This document shows, one piece after another, positions 63,470 through 64,000 of a stretch of 64,000 nt of DNA. The stretch covers positions 1,794,042 to 1,858,041 of the forward strand of contig JAUHWR010000001.1 of the NCBI GenBank assembly GCA_030427385.1, given 5' to 3'. The stretch's first letter is position 1. The number at the start of each line of letters is the position of its first letter. This stretch comes from Alphaproteobacteria bacterium. Its GTDB lineage: Bacteria > Pseudomonadota > Alphaproteobacteria > Micavibrionales > Micavibrionaceae. The position numbers and the translations under genes were made by a program. A model generated the notes under the pieces. It worked only from the letters and a program-made list of their open reading frames with translations, was not told the origin of the DNA and ran no database searches.

Positions 63470-64000
63470 TCATATGCTCATTTCTGGAACAGATACCTTT
63501 TCAGACGGGCCATTACTTAACCAATCCCTACCCCAATTATAAAGATAAAGACGTCGCTCAAATAGAGTAGATGCCAACACATACCCATTATCACTTTCGA
63601 ACGGTACTCGCCGCCTCTCACCCGGAGTATTCTCCGTAAATTCTACAGATGTTGTATTTGGACCTTGGAATGCTTTATCAATTTTGCCTGTACTAACATA
63701 AATAAATAACTGGTTTTCAACATCACATATATTATTAACATCAGATTCTTGCGCCGCACCATCAAGTAATAAACTTATGGCATGAGTACTACCTGTAATG
63801 ATGCTTGAACGAAGTGCTTTAAAATATTCGCTAGCTTCATTAGGACTATCAGGAAAAAATGCCCTAATATTTGCACAAGCCCATTGATCACACAGAAACT
63901 CCGTCATAATAACTGGCTTTTTTATATACGCATCGGGTTGGGTATGTGAGATTTCATGAAGAAAAATAAGGAACCAATTCATTTTAGAAAAATCATCCGA
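63470..64000 (-). CDS. Hypothetical protein with HEISH motif, cut by the window end
   Basis: The 3' part of a gene running off the right end of the window; the frame is open to 64000 beyond the internal ATG at 63982. The motif FLHEISHTQPDAY fits HExxH, the zinc site of many metallopeptidases, but without the rest of the protein I cannot name a family. The segment continues with a helical stretch (ANIRAFFPDSPNEASEYFKA) and ends VSVPEMSI. Strand and spacing (110 bases) suggest a separate unit upstream of the TerA-like gene. Confidence 0.6.
   Translation of the reverse strand, partial: SDDFSKMNWFLIFLHEISHTQPDAYIKKPVIMTEFLCDQWACANIRAFFPDSPNEASEYFKALRSSIITGSTHAISLLLDGAAQESDVNNICDVENQLFIYVSTGKIDKAFQGPNTTSVEFTENTPGERRRVPFESDNGYVLASTLFERRLYLYNWGRDWLSNGPSEKVSVPEMSI

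Overview
The window reads as a stretch of chromosome from an alphaproteobacterium of moderate GC content. The signs are familiar alphaproteobacterial neighbourhoods: aroA-cmk-rpsA-ihfB-lapA-pyrF-trpF-trpB, a DUF3576 lipoprotein gene just before leuS-lptE, infA-maf-ribonuclease E/G, and a Gram-negative porin. A lineage near Micavibrio and its relatives is my guess from these neighbourhoods plus DotA/TraY-type proteins. It is not proven by the sequence. Coding density is high, no rRNA, tRNA or CRISPR array was seen, and the only gene-free stretch over 300 bases is 14345-14669.

Layout. 171-4116 (plus strand) carries envelope genes: lptF, lptG, and the phospholipid-transport proteins MlaA and MlaC. 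4259-13108 (minus) holds three tandem giant DotA/TraY-family membrane proteins, the most striking feature here. 13222-14344 is a ferredoxin gene coupled to a membrane protein gene. 14670-25250 mixes core genes (holA, ahcY, purU, an amidase, trpB) with unfamiliar proteins and with five palindromic REP-like elements. These surround a REP-associated tyrosine transposase (RAYT) gene. 23002-38317 (mostly minus) is the aroA/cmk/rpsA/ihfB/trp neighbourhood, opened up by extra genes: a pilin-like protein, a membrane protein, an SPFH-domain protein and an Hsp70 ATPase. A phosphotransferase gene after trpB is broken by a frameshift. A 44-bp sequence containing a good promoter is present twice, once before rpsA and once before the SPFH gene.

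38287-45937 contains hisI, a DMT transporter, RNase E/G, maf, a HAD hydrolase, infA, a response regulator, a YggS-like protein and a porin. 46182-54581 contains lipoproteins, leuS, lptE, a small gene of 44 codons, rph, grpE and argS. 54638-57749 encodes a DotL/IcmO-type coupling ATPase and a one-span membrane protein. 57889-64000 contains aspS, a prepilin-peptidase-like protein, a TerD-like and a TerA-like protein on either side of a Ca2+/Na+ antiporter, and a truncated gene with an HEISH motif at the window edge.

How they work together: LptF, LptG and LptE serve lipopolysaccharide export, and MlaA and MlaC serve outer-membrane lipid asymmetry. The three DotA-like proteins and the DotL-like ATPase together imply a type IVB (Dot/Icm-like) secretion or conjugation machine. 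Its remaining core parts (DotB, DotC, DotD, DotF, DotG, DotH) are not in this window. Ter-like and antiporter genes suggest a calcium-linked stress module. Start sites were moved from the longest reading frame where a ribosome-binding site or family length argued for it, and each case is stated.
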